A DNA stretch of 6,725 bases from Candidatus Omnitrophota bacterium (GCA_020052635.1 JAGVOR010000004.1:1-6725), one strand, 5' to 3'; positions 1 through 6,303 are shown, counted from the stretch's first letter. A program made the numbers and translations. Notes: generated from the letters alone by a model not told the origin.

Positions 1-330
1 GCAATTATTAATAACAGTGAACTCATCCGGCGCCTGATGTATGCCCAATTGAACCGGGTCAAGAATATTACCGATGCTTTTTTTGTGATCATGAAGAGCA
101 TTTTTATTCCGGATATCGGCAGCCCGGGCAGCGCTAAAATGATTAAATTCCAAACCGGTAAATTTTCAGGGTTTATCAACTACTCGATAACCAACAAAAA
201 CAATTATTTCGACTGCAATGTCTTAGACAACGATGACAATTTTTTTAAAGTTTACATCAAGGATGAGGCGGCCCAGCTGGACTTAAATAAAGTATTCGCA
301 ATAATTTCTACCTTAAAGCCGGTCAATTAG
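1..330 (+). CDS. 3' end of an unrecognised protein gene (5' truncated)
   Basis: The reading frame is open from the first base of the window to the TAG at 328-330, giving 109 visible residues. The first in-frame ATG, at 37, lies inside this open stretch and has no Shine-Dalgarno sequence before it, so the true start is probably upstream of the window. The visible part shows no transmembrane helix, no cysteine-rich motif and no catalytic signature that I can name. It alternates short hydrophobic stretches (FFVIMKSIFIP, FINYSI) with polar, Asn/Asp/Lys-rich segments (NKNNYFDCNVLDNDDNFF), which would suit a beta-rich soluble or envelope domain. The protein ends in ISTLKPVN. The segment looks more AT-rich than the following genes. 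I do not recognise the family. That it is a real gene is inferred from the uninterrupted frame and the plausible stop placed 54 bp before glyQS. Confidence 0.55.
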   Translation, partial: AIINNSELIRRLMYAQLNRVKNITDAFFVIMKSIFIPDIGSPGSAKMIKFQTGKFSGFINYSITNKNNYFDCNVLDNDDNFFKVYIKDEAAQLDLNKVFAIISTLKPVN

Positions 331-341
331 TTTTGCGCAAA

Positions 342-370
342 TTAACTTGCTTTTTAAATTAGATTATGCT
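342..370 (+). promoter_or_regulatory. Possible sigma-70 promoter before glyQS (weak)
   Basis: TTAACT at 342-347 and TATGCT at 365-370 each match four of six bases of the -35 and -10 consensus, and they are 17 bp apart. Transcription would begin near 377, leaving a leader of only about 8 nt before the ATG at 385. The 54-bp spacer is AT-rich, so a chance match is quite possible. Confidence 0.25.
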
Positions 371-384
371 AAAAATATAAAACT

Positions 385-1737
385 ATGCCTGAAAGCCTGA
401 TGGACAAAATCGTTTCTTTATGTAAACGCCGGGGATTTATTTTTCAGGGCAGCGAAATCTACGGCGGCCTGGCTAACACCTGGGACTACGGCCCTTATGG
501 AGTAGAGTTAAAAAACAACCTCAAAAAGGCCTGGTGGAAGTCCAATGTCCAGGAGCGTAACGACATCCTGGGGATGGATTGCGCCATCCTCATGCACTCC
601 AGGGTTTGGGAAGCCAGCGGCCATGTTCATAATTTCTTTGACTTAAAAAGCGATTGCAAAAACTGTAAAAAGCGTTTTAAAAGCGCTGACCTTAAGGATC
701 CGTCTGCTTGTCCGGAGTGCGGCGGCCAACTTACCGATGCCCGGCCGTTTAACCTGATGTTTAAAACTTACCAGGGGCCGGTAGAAGAGAGCGGAAACGA
801 AGTATACCTGCGGCCAGAAACCGCTCAAGGTATGTTTGTAAATTTCTTAAATATTTTGGATTCCCGCCACCCCAAACTTCCTTTTGGTTTGGCGCAAATC
901 GGCAAATCATTCCGTAACGAAATAACCCCCGGTAACTTCACTTTCCGCACCCGTGAATTCGAGCAAATGGAAATTGAGTATTTCGTTAATCCGCAGGATG
1001 CTCCGCAAGCCCTTGAAGCGTGGATTCAAAACCGTTTTAACTGGTATTTGGCTTTAGGGATTAAGAACGAAAATTTAAGGAAGCGGCAGCACGGTCACGA
1101 TGAGTTGGCCCATTACGCGCATGCCTGTATGGATGTCGAATACAATTTCCCGTTTGGTTGGGCAGAATTAGAGGGGATCGCTAACCGCGCCGATTACGAT
1201 TTAAAACAGCACGCTCAATACAGCGCCAAAGACCTGCAGTATTTCGACGACACCAGGAAAGAAAAGTTCTATCCTTATATTATCGAACCGTCCGGCGGGG
1301 TTGACCGGGCGGTGCTGGCTTTTTTAGTTGACGCTTATACGGAAGAAAAAGTCAATCCTTCGACCAAGCTCAGGATTGATGGTGAGCAAAGTCGAACCAT
1401 CAAGGAAGATAACCGGATAGTTTTAAAATTAAACAGGGAGTTGGCTCCCGTAAAAGCTGCCGTGCTGCCGTTATTGCGTAACCGGCCGGAAATCGTAGAA
1501 CTAGCCAAAAATATATCCGTAGATTTAAAAAAGTCTTTTGCCGCAGTTTATGATGATACCGGTTCCATCGGCAAGCTTTACCGCCGTCAGGATGAGGTAG
1601 GCACCCTTTATTGTGTCACTGTAGACGTGCAGACTTTAGAAGACCAACAGGTAACGGTGCGCGACCGTGATACCATGCAGCAGGAACGGATTTCGATCGA
1701 CAGATTAAAAGAATATTTTATTGATAAACTGTTCTAA
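385..1737 (+). CDS. glyQS: Glycine--tRNA ligase, single-chain (dimeric, class II) type
   Basis: Cytoplasmic enzyme that charges tRNA-Gly with glycine using ATP. The 450-residue chain has the expected layout. The N-terminal catalytic part contains FIFQGSEIYGG (18-28) and WDYGPYG (33-39). A four-cysteine insertion (C91, C94, C109, C112; two CxxC pairs) looks like a zinc ribbon, as in many bacterial members. RPETAQG is at 143-149. Class II motif 2 is SFRNEI (175-180, R177) followed by FRTREFEQME (187-196), and motif 3 is GGVDRAVLAFL (304-314, R308). The C-terminal anticodon-binding domain runs from about 352, with YDDTGSIGKLYRR (389-401). The family is the single-polypeptide eukaryote/archaea/Bacillus-like type (also annotated glyS), not the alpha2-beta2 GlyQ+GlyS type. 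Length fits the family. No Shine-Dalgarno sequence precedes the ATG at 385. An in-frame ATG at 400 (M6) is an alternative start, also without a clear site. Family identification is secure; the exact start is less so. Confidence 0.96.
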   Translation: MPESLMDKIVSLCKRRGFIFQGSEIYGGLANTWDYGPYGVELKNNLKKAWWKSNVQERNDILGMDCAILMHSRVWEASGHVHNFFDLKSDCKNCKKRFKSADLKDPSACPECGGQLTDARPFNLMFKTYQGPVEESGNEVYLRPETAQGMFVNFLNILDSRHPKLPFGLAQIGKSFRNEITPGNFTFRTREFEQMEIEYFVNPQDAPQALEAWIQNRFNWYLALGIKNENLRKRQHGHDELAHYAHACMDVEYNFPFGWAELEGIANRADYDLKQHAQYSAKDLQYFDDTRKEKFYPYIIEPSGGVDRAVLAFLVDAYTEEKVNPSTKLRIDGEQSRTIKEDNRIVLKLNRELAPVKAAVLPLLRNRPEIVELAKNISVDLKKSFAAVYDDTGSIGKLYRRQDEVGTLYCVTVDVQTLEDQQVTVRDRDTMQQERISIDRLKEYFIDKLF

Positions 1738-1746
1738 AACGTATGG

Positions 1747-1781
1747 GTCGATCGGCTCTCGTCCATCGACTATCGACTATA
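1747..1781. repeat. Five heptad-phased repeat units in the glyQS-ppdK spacer
   Basis: Reading in steps of seven from 1747, the units keep a common pattern close to GACTATC. Examples are GTCGATC at 1747, GTCCATC at 1761, GACTATC at 1768 and GACTATA at 1775; the unit at 1754 (GGCTCTC) has drifted. The array ends at TAGGCCTG (1780-1787). The same heptad, in both orientations, fills the spacer after ppdK at 4580-4658. The stretch encodes nothing visible and is followed by about 20 unremarkable bases and then the ppdK ribosome binding site. I infer a dispersed intergenic repeat family. Confidence 0.6.
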
Positions 1782-1808
1782 GGCCTGTATCGTTTTAACC
1801 AACTAAGA

Positions 1809-1817
1809 AAGGAAGGG
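1809..1817 (+). promoter_or_regulatory. Ribosome binding site of ppdK
   Basis: The purine-rich stretch AAGGAAGGG lies 11 nt before the ATG at 1829. It contains an AAGGA core, the strongest anti-SD match near this start, and supports translation from 1829. The spacing is at the long end of the usual range. Confidence 0.6.
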
Positions 1818-1828
1818 TTTAAAAAGTA

Positions 1829-4573
1829 ATGGCAAAGAAATATGTTTACAGTTTTGGCGGCGGAAAAGGGCAAGGCAATGAAAGTATGAAAAACCTCTTA
1901 GGGGGTAAAGGCGCAAACCTTGCCGAAATGGCGGGTAACAAAAATTTGCTCCTGCCGGTCCCTCCGGGTTTTACCTGCACTACCGAGGTCTGCACTTATT
2001 ATTATCAGAACAAAAAGAAATACCCTAAAGAATTAAAAGGCCAGGTTCAGACGGCCCTGGAAAAAGTCGAAAAATTAATGGGTAGAAAATTCGGCGATAG
2101 TGTAAACCCGTTATTATTTTCCGTTCGCTCCGGCGCCAGAAGATCTATGCCTGGGATGATGGAAACCGTGCTCAATGTAGGGCTGACCGAAAAAACTATT
2201 CCCGGTTTAATCAAGCAGAGCGGCGGCAATGAACGGTTTGTCTATGATGCCTACCGCCGTTTGATTATGATGTATTCCGATGTGGTTATGGAAAAGGCTG
2301 CCGGGATTGAGCCTAAAGGCGAAGAGGGTATCCGTAAGCAGCTGGAAAGAATCATGGCCGAGCTCAAGCAGTCTAAAAATTATGTTTCGGATACGGATTT
2401 AAAAGTTGAGGATTTGAAAAAACTCTGCGCCCTGTTTAAAAACAAGATCAAAGCAGTATTGGGTAAAGAATTCCCCGATGAACCGATGGAGCAGCTCTGG
2501 GGAGGGATTGGTGCGGTATTTTCATCCTGGAACGGAAAACGCGCCATCAGCTACCGCCGGATCGAAAATATTCCGGATGAGTGGGGTACGGCAGTCAATG
2601 TTCAAACCATGGTCTTTGGCAATATGGGAGATGATTCAGCCACCGGTGTGGCTTTCACGCGAAACCCGGGAAACGGAGAAAATAATTTCTACGGCGAATA
2701 TTTGATTAATGCCCAGGGTGAAGACGTGGTTGCGGGTATCCGCACTCCGGCGCCGATTAATGAATATTCCACCTCCAGCCACAATAAAAACCTGCTGACC
2801 CTGGAAAAGGCGATGCCGAAAATTTATAAAGAGCTCTACGCGATCCAGGATCGCCTGGAGAAACATTACCATGATATGCAGGATATCGAATTTACCATTG
2901 AAAAAGGCAGGCTTTTTATGTTGCAGTGCCGGATCGGCAAGCGTAACGGCCCGGCCGCAGTGCGCATGGCTGTCGAGATGGTTAAAGAAAAAATGATCAA
3001 AAAAGAGCAGGCGGTGATGCGGGTAACCCCGGCACAGCTTGATGAATTACTGCATCCGATCATCGACCCTAAAACAGAACTGACGGTTAAACCGGTCGCC
3101 AAAGGTTTACCTGCCGGCCCGGGCGGTGCTTGCGGACAGATCGTATTTTCTTCCAATGACGCAGTTGATTGGGCAAAAACCGGTAAAAAGGTAATCCTGG
3201 TGCGCGAAGAAACTAACCCGGAAGATGTGGAAGGTATGCGCGTCGCCCAGGCAATCCTTACTGCCCGCGGCGGCATGACTAGCCACGCCGCTTTAGTGGC
3301 CCGCGGCTGGGGGAAATGCTGTATTGTCGGGTGCAGCGCGATACACGTTGACCTTGATAAAAAAACACTGCAGGTTGAAGGAAAGCTTTTAAAAGAGGGT
3401 GACTGGATTACCCTGAATGGCACCAAAGGCACTGTCTATGAAGGCCAGCTTCCGATGATGGACGCCGCTGAAGAAAATACCGTGCTTTCGGAATTCCTGA
3501 AAATTTGCGATGCAATTAAGAAATTAGGCATCCGCACCAATGCCGAAACACCGCTTGATGCGCAAAAGGCCCTGCAATTCGGAGCCGAAGGTATCGGCCT
3601 TTTCCGCACGGAGCATATGTTCTATGGTAAAGGGTCAGATGAGCCGTTATTCTTACTGCGCAAAATGATTGTTTCTAAAACCCTTGCCGAGAGGCAGGCC
3701 GCCCTGGATGGATTATTCCCTTTTGTCAAAAAGGACATGAAAGGGACGATTGAGGCGATGGACGGCTTTCCGGTAGTGATCCGTTTACTGGACCCGCCGC
3801 TGCATGAATTTGTGCCGCGCGAAACTGCAAAACTTGAGCAATTAGCTAAAGACTTAAACATCGATATGAAGGAGCTGGCTAAAAGGGCTGAAGGTTTGCA
3901 TGAGTCCAATCCGATGATGGGCCACCGCGGTGTGCGTTTAGGCGTAACCTATCCGGAAGTAAGCGCCATGCAAATCCGCGCAATCTTAGAATCAGCCGCG
4001 GAATTAGTCAAAGAGGGCAAGGATCCTTATCCGGAGATTATGATCCCGGTGGTTTGCGACGTAAAAGAACTGGCGGATCAGTTCGCCATTGCCGAACAAA
4101 TCTATAAGGAAGTTTTGGCAAAATACGGATTAAAGAAAATTAAGCATCTCTTCGGGACGATGATCGAAATTCCCCGGGCAGCGATTGTCGCCGATAAGTT
4201 GGCGAGATTGGCAAAATTCTTCTCTTTCGGAACCAATGACTTGACCCAAATGGGCTTTGGTTTCTCCCGGGATGATATCGGCGGATTCCTGCCGGAATAT
4301 GTCAAGAAAGGCATCCTCCCGGAGGACCCTTTCCAAAGCATTGACCAGGAAGGGATCGGTGAATTGATCAAAATGGGTATCCAGCGTGGCCGCAGCACCA
4401 ATAAAAATTTAGAGGTAGGTATCTGCGGAGAGCACGGAGGCGAACCTAAATCCGTTGAGTTCTGCCATAATGTCGGCATGGATTATGTCAGCTGCTCGCC
4501 CTTTAGGGTTCCGATTGCGAAATTAGCCGCGGCGCAGGCAGTGATCAAAGGGAAGGCGAATAAAAAGAAATAA
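1829..4573 (+). CDS. ppdK: Pyruvate, phosphate dikinase
   Basis: Cytoplasmic enzyme interconverting pyruvate + ATP + Pi with PEP + AMP + PPi. It can act as a PPi-dependent glycolytic step or as a gluconeogenic one. The 914 residues show all three domains in order. The N-terminal ATP-grasp domain has GGKGANLAEM (25-34), SVRSGARRSMPGMMET (98-113), LWGGIGAVFSSWN (223-235) and the distal QCRIGKR (366-372). The central swivelling domain has GGMTSHAA (481-488) with the phospho-carrier histidine H486. The C-terminal PEP/pyruvate TIM barrel has GLFRTEHM (590-597, R593), RLLDPPLHEF (652-661), MIEIPRAA (778-785), FGTNDLTQ (800-807) and GICGEHGGEP (864-873) with the catalytic C866. The chain is slightly longer than the commonest bacterial forms (about 870-890), mainly through spacer loops and a Lys-rich tail. 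In QCRIGKR the usual TRNGKR pattern is altered (N to I at 369), while Q366 and R368 are kept. The retained GGMTSHA phospho-histidine site plus the Cys in GICGEH separate it from PEP synthase. Repeat-filled spacers flank it on both sides. Confidence 0.97.
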   Translation: MAKKYVYSFGGGKGQGNESMKNLLGGKGANLAEMAGNKNLLLPVPPGFTCTTEVCTYYYQNKKKYPKELKGQVQTALEKVEKLMGRKFGDSVNPLLFSVRSGARRSMPGMMETVLNVGLTEKTIPGLIKQSGGNERFVYDAYRRLIMMYSDVVMEKAAGIEPKGEEGIRKQLERIMAELKQSKNYVSDTDLKVEDLKKLCALFKNKIKAVLGKEFPDEPMEQLWGGIGAVFSSWNGKRAISYRRIENIPDEWGTAVNVQTMVFGNMGDDSATGVAFTRNPGNGENNFYGEYLINAQGEDVVAGIRTPAPINEYSTSSHNKNLLTLEKAMPKIYKELYAIQDRLEKHYHDMQDIEFTIEKGRLFMLQCRIGKRNGPAAVRMAVEMVKEKMIKKEQAVMRVTPAQLDELLHPIIDPKTELTVKPVAKGLPAGPGGACGQIVFSSNDAVDWAKTGKKVILVREETNPEDVEGMRVAQAILTARGGMTSHAALVARGWGKCCIVGCSAIHVDLDKKTLQVEGKLLKEGDWITLNGTKGTVYEGQLPMMDAAEENTVLSEFLKICDAIKKLGIRTNAETPLDAQKALQFGAEGIGLFRTEHMFYGKGSDEPLFLLRKMIVSKTLAERQAALDGLFPFVKKDMKGTIEAMDGFPVVIRLLDPPLHEFVPRETAKLEQLAKDLNIDMKELAKRAEGLHESNPMMGHRGVRLGVTYPEVSAMQIRAILESAAELVKEGKDPYPEIMIPVVCDVKELADQFAIAEQIYKEVLAKYGLKKIKHLFGTMIEIPRAAIVADKLARLAKFFSFGTNDLTQMGFGFSRDDIGGFLPEYVKKGILPEDPFQSIDQEGIGELIKMGIQRGRSTNKNLEVGICGEHGGEPKSVEFCHNVGMDYVSCSPFRVPIAKLAAAQAVIKGKANKKK

Positions 4574-4579
4574 AGCGTA

Positions 4580-4658
4580 GTCGATAGACGGTAGTCTATG
4601 GTCGACGGTGGGGCTTCGCCCGATTTTATCTATCGGCTGCAGTCTATCGTCTATCGAT
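4580..4658. repeat. Heptad repeats arranged as a long inverted repeat, ppdK-sigma spacer
   Basis: The left half is phased in sevens (GTCGATA at 4580, GACGGTA at 4587, GTCTATG at 4594, GTCGACG at 4601). The right half carries the reverse-complement heptads (TATCGGC at 4631, TATCGTC at 4645, TATCGAT at 4652). The arms 4581-4594 and 4644-4657 pair over 14 bases with only one G-T wobble (4591 with 4647). At the apex a small hairpin, GGGC (4611-4614), loop TTC, GCCC (4618-4621), is followed by GATTTTA. That short stem and T-run could act as a weak terminator for ppdK, but the 4-bp stem is poor. The element is non-coding and of the same family as 1747-1781. Confidence 0.65.
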
Positions 4659-4678
4659 CAATAAACGGGGATTAAAAA

Positions 4679-5494
4679 ATGGAAGCCTTAAAAACTTATC
4701 TTAAAGAGGTCCGGACCATCCCGCTTTTAACCGCCAAGCAAGAAGTCGAATTAAACAAACGGATACGTAAAGGTGATGAGGTCGCCCGCAAAGATATGAT
4801 CCGGGCTAACCTGCGCCTGGTGATTAACATTGCCAAACGCTATATGCGCATGGGCACCCCGTTTCTGGATTTAATCGAAGAAGGTAACTTAGGTTTAATG
4901 AAAGCGGTCGAAAAGTTTGACCACCGTAAAGGTTTTCGTTTTTCCACCTATGCTGCCTGGTGGATCAGGCAGGGGATTACCCGCTCTTTGAGCGAACAGG
5001 GTAAGATGATCCGGGTCCCGGTCTACATGAACGACCTGATCACCAAATGGAAAAAAACCCGCGAGCGCCTGAGCCAGAAACTAAAACGCATTCCTACGGA
5101 TAAAGAGATCGCTAAAAAACTTAAACTTACCCCTGAAAAAAGCGAACAGATCAATTTCTGGATGGCTTCTACTACCTCTTCATTGGAAGCCCCGATCGGA
5201 GAAGATAATGAAAACCAGATTTCGGAATTAGTCGAGGACAAAAATGCCATCGCTCCGGATGCCGGAATCGTTAAACTCCTGGACCGGGAAAGGATCGACA
5301 ATCTGATGGAGGTAATGAACGAACGGGAAAGAGAGATCCTGGATTTACGTTTCGGATTAAGCAACGATAAGCCCCAGACCCTGGCAGTGGTCGCTAAGAA
5401 ACTGGGGGTTTCCCGCGAGAGGATCCGCCAGATCGAAGAGTCGGCCTTAAAAAAATTGAGAAAATTTGTGGTCGGCCAGGAGAAGGAGCTATGA
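4679..5494 (+). CDS. rpoD: Sigma-70 family RNA polymerase sigma factor (RpoD/SigA-like, without region 1.1)
   Basis: Directs RNA polymerase to promoters. The 271 residues give an almost minimal group 1/2 sigma. Region 1.2 is [18 protein letters not shown] at 1-18 and onward. Region 2 spans about 35-105, with [12 protein letters not shown] (44-55), [20 protein letters not shown] (62-81) and [16 protein letters not shown] (88-103). The -10 contacts of E. coli sigma-70 Q437 and T440 correspond to Q98 and T101, and the melting tryptophans to W94 and W95. Region 3 follows from about 110. Region 4 spans about 203-265 with [12 protein letters not shown] (216-227). The -35 recognition helix [18 protein letters not shown] (244-261) keeps the residues that contact -35 DNA. 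Region 1.1 is absent, as in many group 2 and some primary sigmas. In region 3.0 the usual PVHM reads PVYM (Y116) and the Glu two residues after HM is D119. A short GGGG (4667-4670) 8 nt before the ATG is the only anti-SD candidate. Whether this is the primary or an alternative group 2 sigma cannot be settled here. The stop overlaps the apt start. Confidence 0.93.
   Translation: MEALKTYLKEVRTIPLLTAKQEVELNKRIRKGDEVARKDMIRANLRLVINIAKRYMRMGTPFLDLIEEGNLGLMKAVEKFDHRKGFRFSTYAAWWIRQGITRSLSEQGKMIRVPVYMNDLITKWKKTRERLSQKLKRIPTDKEIAKKLKLTPEKSEQINFWMASTTSSLEAPIGEDNENQISELVEDKNAIAPDAGIVKLLDRERIDNLMEVMNEREREILDLRFGLSNDKPQTLAVVAKKLGVSRERIRQIEESALKKLRKFVVGQEKEL
5478..5488 (+). promoter_or_regulatory. Ribosome binding site of apt inside the sigma gene
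   Basis: AGGAG at 5478-5482 and AAGGAG at 5483-5488 lie in the last codons of the sigma gene. The first is 8 nt before the ATG at 5491. The second is 5 nt before the adjoining ATG at 5494. This is the strongest Shine-Dalgarno pair in the window and leaves the start ambiguous by one codon. Confidence 0.7.
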
Positions 5495-6027
5495 TGAACA
5501 ACAATGCCCTTTTAGAAAAATCGATCCGCAATATTCCGGATTTCCCCAAAGCAGGAATTCTTTTCCGCGATGTGACCACTTTAATTCAAAACCGCGACGC
5601 CTTTAAAAAATCCGTGGATTTACTGGTTAAAAAATATAAGGGAAAAGGATTTGCTAAAGTGGTGGGGGTAGAGGCGCGCGGTTTTATCTTCGGCGCGGCG
5701 GTTGCCCACCGGATTAATGCCGGGTTTGTCCCGGTACGTAAAAAAGGTAAGCTGCCATTTAAGACCATTTCCGCTACTTATGAACTGGAATACGGGACTG
5801 ACACCTTAGAAATCCACCAGGACGCGGTCAAGCCCGGTGAGAAAGTTTTAATCATTGATGATTTATTGGCTACCGGCGGCACGGTTAAAGCAGTGACTGA
5901 CCTGGTTAATCGATTGGGAGGAAAAATCGCAGCCATCGCCTTTGTCATTGAGCTGGTTGATTTAAAGGGCAAGGATAAATTAAAAGATTACCCGGTATTT
6001 TCTTTAGTTAAATTTGCGGGAGAATAA
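5491..6027 (+). CDS. apt: Adenine phosphoribosyltransferase
   Basis: Purine salvage enzyme in the cytoplasm: adenine + PRPP gives AMP + PPi. The 178-residue length is typical. Type I PRTase signatures occur in order. The N-terminal hood is [15 protein letters not shown] (15-29). [14 protein letters not shown] (59-72) forms part of the base/phosphate pocket. RKKGKLP (83-89) and [16 protein letters not shown] (97-112) form the flexible catalytic loop region. The PRPP-binding motif is [13 protein letters not shown] (119-131) with acidic D123 and D124. The tail is VFSLVKF. These features together distinguish Apt from HPRT and PyrE. The start overlaps the sigma stop in an ATGA arrangement (5491-5494), which suggests translational coupling. 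The second ATG at 5494 is equally well placed from its ribosome binding site and would remove one residue. No clear terminator follows; the downstream palindromes lack a T-run. Confidence 0.96.
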   Translation: MMNNNALLEKSIRNIPDFPKAGILFRDVTTLIQNRDAFKKSVDLLVKKYKGKGFAKVVGVEARGFIFGAAVAHRINAGFVPVRKKGKLPFKTISATYELEYGTDTLEIHQDAVKPGEKVLIIDDLLATGGTVKAVTDLVNRLGGKIAAIAFVIELVDLKGKDKLKDYPVFSLVKFAGE

Positions 6028-6044
6028 TCCGGCAGGCTTAATCT

Positions 6045-6130
6045 GCGCTTGTAGCTTCCGCCACAAATCTTGGCGGACCCGCCATAAAGTATGGCGGGCA
6101 CCTGGATACCTGTTGCAGACAAGAGGCGTA
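6045..6130 (+). pseudogene. Relic of a duplicated tRNA-Arg, interrupted by a palindromic insertion
   Basis: GCGCTTGTAGCT at 6045-6056 matches the first 12 bases of the intact tRNA at 6149-6160 at 11 of 12 positions (mismatch at base 5). CACCTGGATA at 6099-6108 matches the next ten tRNA bases (6161-6170) exactly. Between them sits a 42-nt double hairpin (6057-6098) with no tRNA base lost at the junction. After 6108 the similarity fades, with AGGCGTA at 6124-6130 resembling the AGGCGCA 3' end of the tRNA (6216-6222). The anticodon and T arms are missing, so it cannot be a functional tRNA. A partial duplication followed by insertion and decay is the simplest reading. The 6108-6130 part is weak. 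Confidence 0.6.
6057..6098. repeat. 42-nt tandem double-hairpin element
   Basis: Two perfect inverted repeats lie back to back. TCCGCCA (6057-6063) pairs with TGGCGGA (6071-6077) over a 7-nt loop. CCCGCCATA (6078-6086) pairs with TATGGCGGG (6090-6098) over a 3-nt loop. The two inner arms (TGGCGG and CCGCCA) and the two outer arms can also pair, so the four CCGCCA/TGGCGG modules permit alternative folds. There is no T-run, so it is not an intrinsic terminator. It interrupts tRNA-like sequence exactly between bases 12 and 13. No target duplication is visible. It resembles REP/MITE-like palindromic elements, which is inference. Confidence 0.65.
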
Positions 6131-6134
6131 TAAG
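6129..6134 (+). promoter_or_regulatory. Possible -10 box for the tRNA-Arg gene
   Basis: TATAAG matches five of six bases of TATAAT and ends 14 bp before the tRNA 5' end at 6149. No good -35 is found at 16-18 bp. TGGATA (6103-6108, four of six) is 20 bp away and TTGCAG (6113-6118) only 10 bp. If real, it uses sequence from the tRNA relic. Confidence 0.25.
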
Positions 6135-6148
6135 AAAATCACTAAAAC

Positions 6149-6222
6149 GCGCCTGTAGCTCACCTGGATAGAGCAAGAGTTTCCTAAACTCTGGGCAGCA
6201 GGTTCGACTCCTGCCAGGCGCA
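6149..6222 (+). tRNA. tRNA-Arg, anticodon CCU (decodes AGG)
   Basis: A complete cloverleaf of 74 nt. The acceptor stem GCGCCTG (6149-6155) pairs with CAGGCGC (6215-6221), followed by discriminator A6222. The D stem is GCTC/GAGC (6158-6161, 6171-6174). The anticodon stem is AGAGT/ACTCT (6176-6180, 6188-6192) with loop TTCCTAA, so U33 precedes anticodon CCU at 6183-6185. There is a 5-nt variable loop (6193-6197). The T stem is GCAGG/CCTGC, with loop TTCGACT. A20 (6168) and C35 (6184) match the known arginine identity elements. CCA is not encoded (CTA follows the discriminator), so it must be added by a nucleotidyltransferase. Base 15 is C and base 48 is A, in place of the usual R15-Y48 Levitt pair. 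A degenerate copy of the 5' half lies about 100 bp upstream. Confidence 0.95.
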
Positions 6223-6224
6223 CT

Positions 6225-6263
6225 AATTAAAAATGCCTTATTTTAAGACTCGCATTTTTAATT
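6225..6263 (+). terminator. AT-rich hairpin just after the tRNA (possible weak terminator)
   Basis: AATTAAAAATGC (6225-6236) is a perfect reverse complement of GCATTTTTAATT (6252-6263), giving 12 bp. Inside it, CTTA (6237-6240) can pair with TAAG (6244-6247). The A-tract, stem, T-tract layout two bases after the tRNA suits a bidirectional terminator. The stem has only two GC pairs in its outer part, so termination strength is doubtful. Confidence 0.4.
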
Positions 6264-6303
6264 GCATCGAGCGTTTCAAATAAAATTACTTAACCGTTTA
6301 ATC

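Noticed and set aside
332..341. 10-bp palindrome TTTGCGCAAA after the first gene, considered as an operator
   Set aside because: A ten-base palindrome in an AT-rich spacer is easily found by chance, no second copy exists in the window, and no regulator is linked to it.
658..720. Cysteine pairs in GlyRS considered as a foreign zinc-finger insertion
   Set aside because: A CxxC...CxxC ribbon at this place is common in bacterial single-chain GlyRS, so it is a family feature and not a fusion.
2866..3432. A 188-codon open frame on the minus strand within ppdK, and similar long antisense frames at 4102-4479 and 5023-5364
   Set aside because: They lie wholly inside strongly conserved genes on the plus strand, their translations are low in recognisable motifs and rich in Ser/Pro/Arg typical of shadow frames, and no ribosome binding site was seen.
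6057..6098. Double hairpin considered as the intrinsic terminator of apt
   Set aside because: No T-run follows either stem; the bases after 6098 are CACCTGGATA, which match tRNA sequence instead.
6045..6222. tRNA 5'-half duplication considered as attL/attR of an integrated element
   Set aside because: Integration at tRNA genes normally duplicates the 3' part; here the 5' part is repeated only about 100 bp away, with no integrase or cargo between the copies.
5988..6223. Short minus-strand open frames across the apt 3' end and tRNA-Arg
   Set aside because: They run through the tRNA and the palindromic element; their open frame is explained by those sequences and no coding signature is visible.
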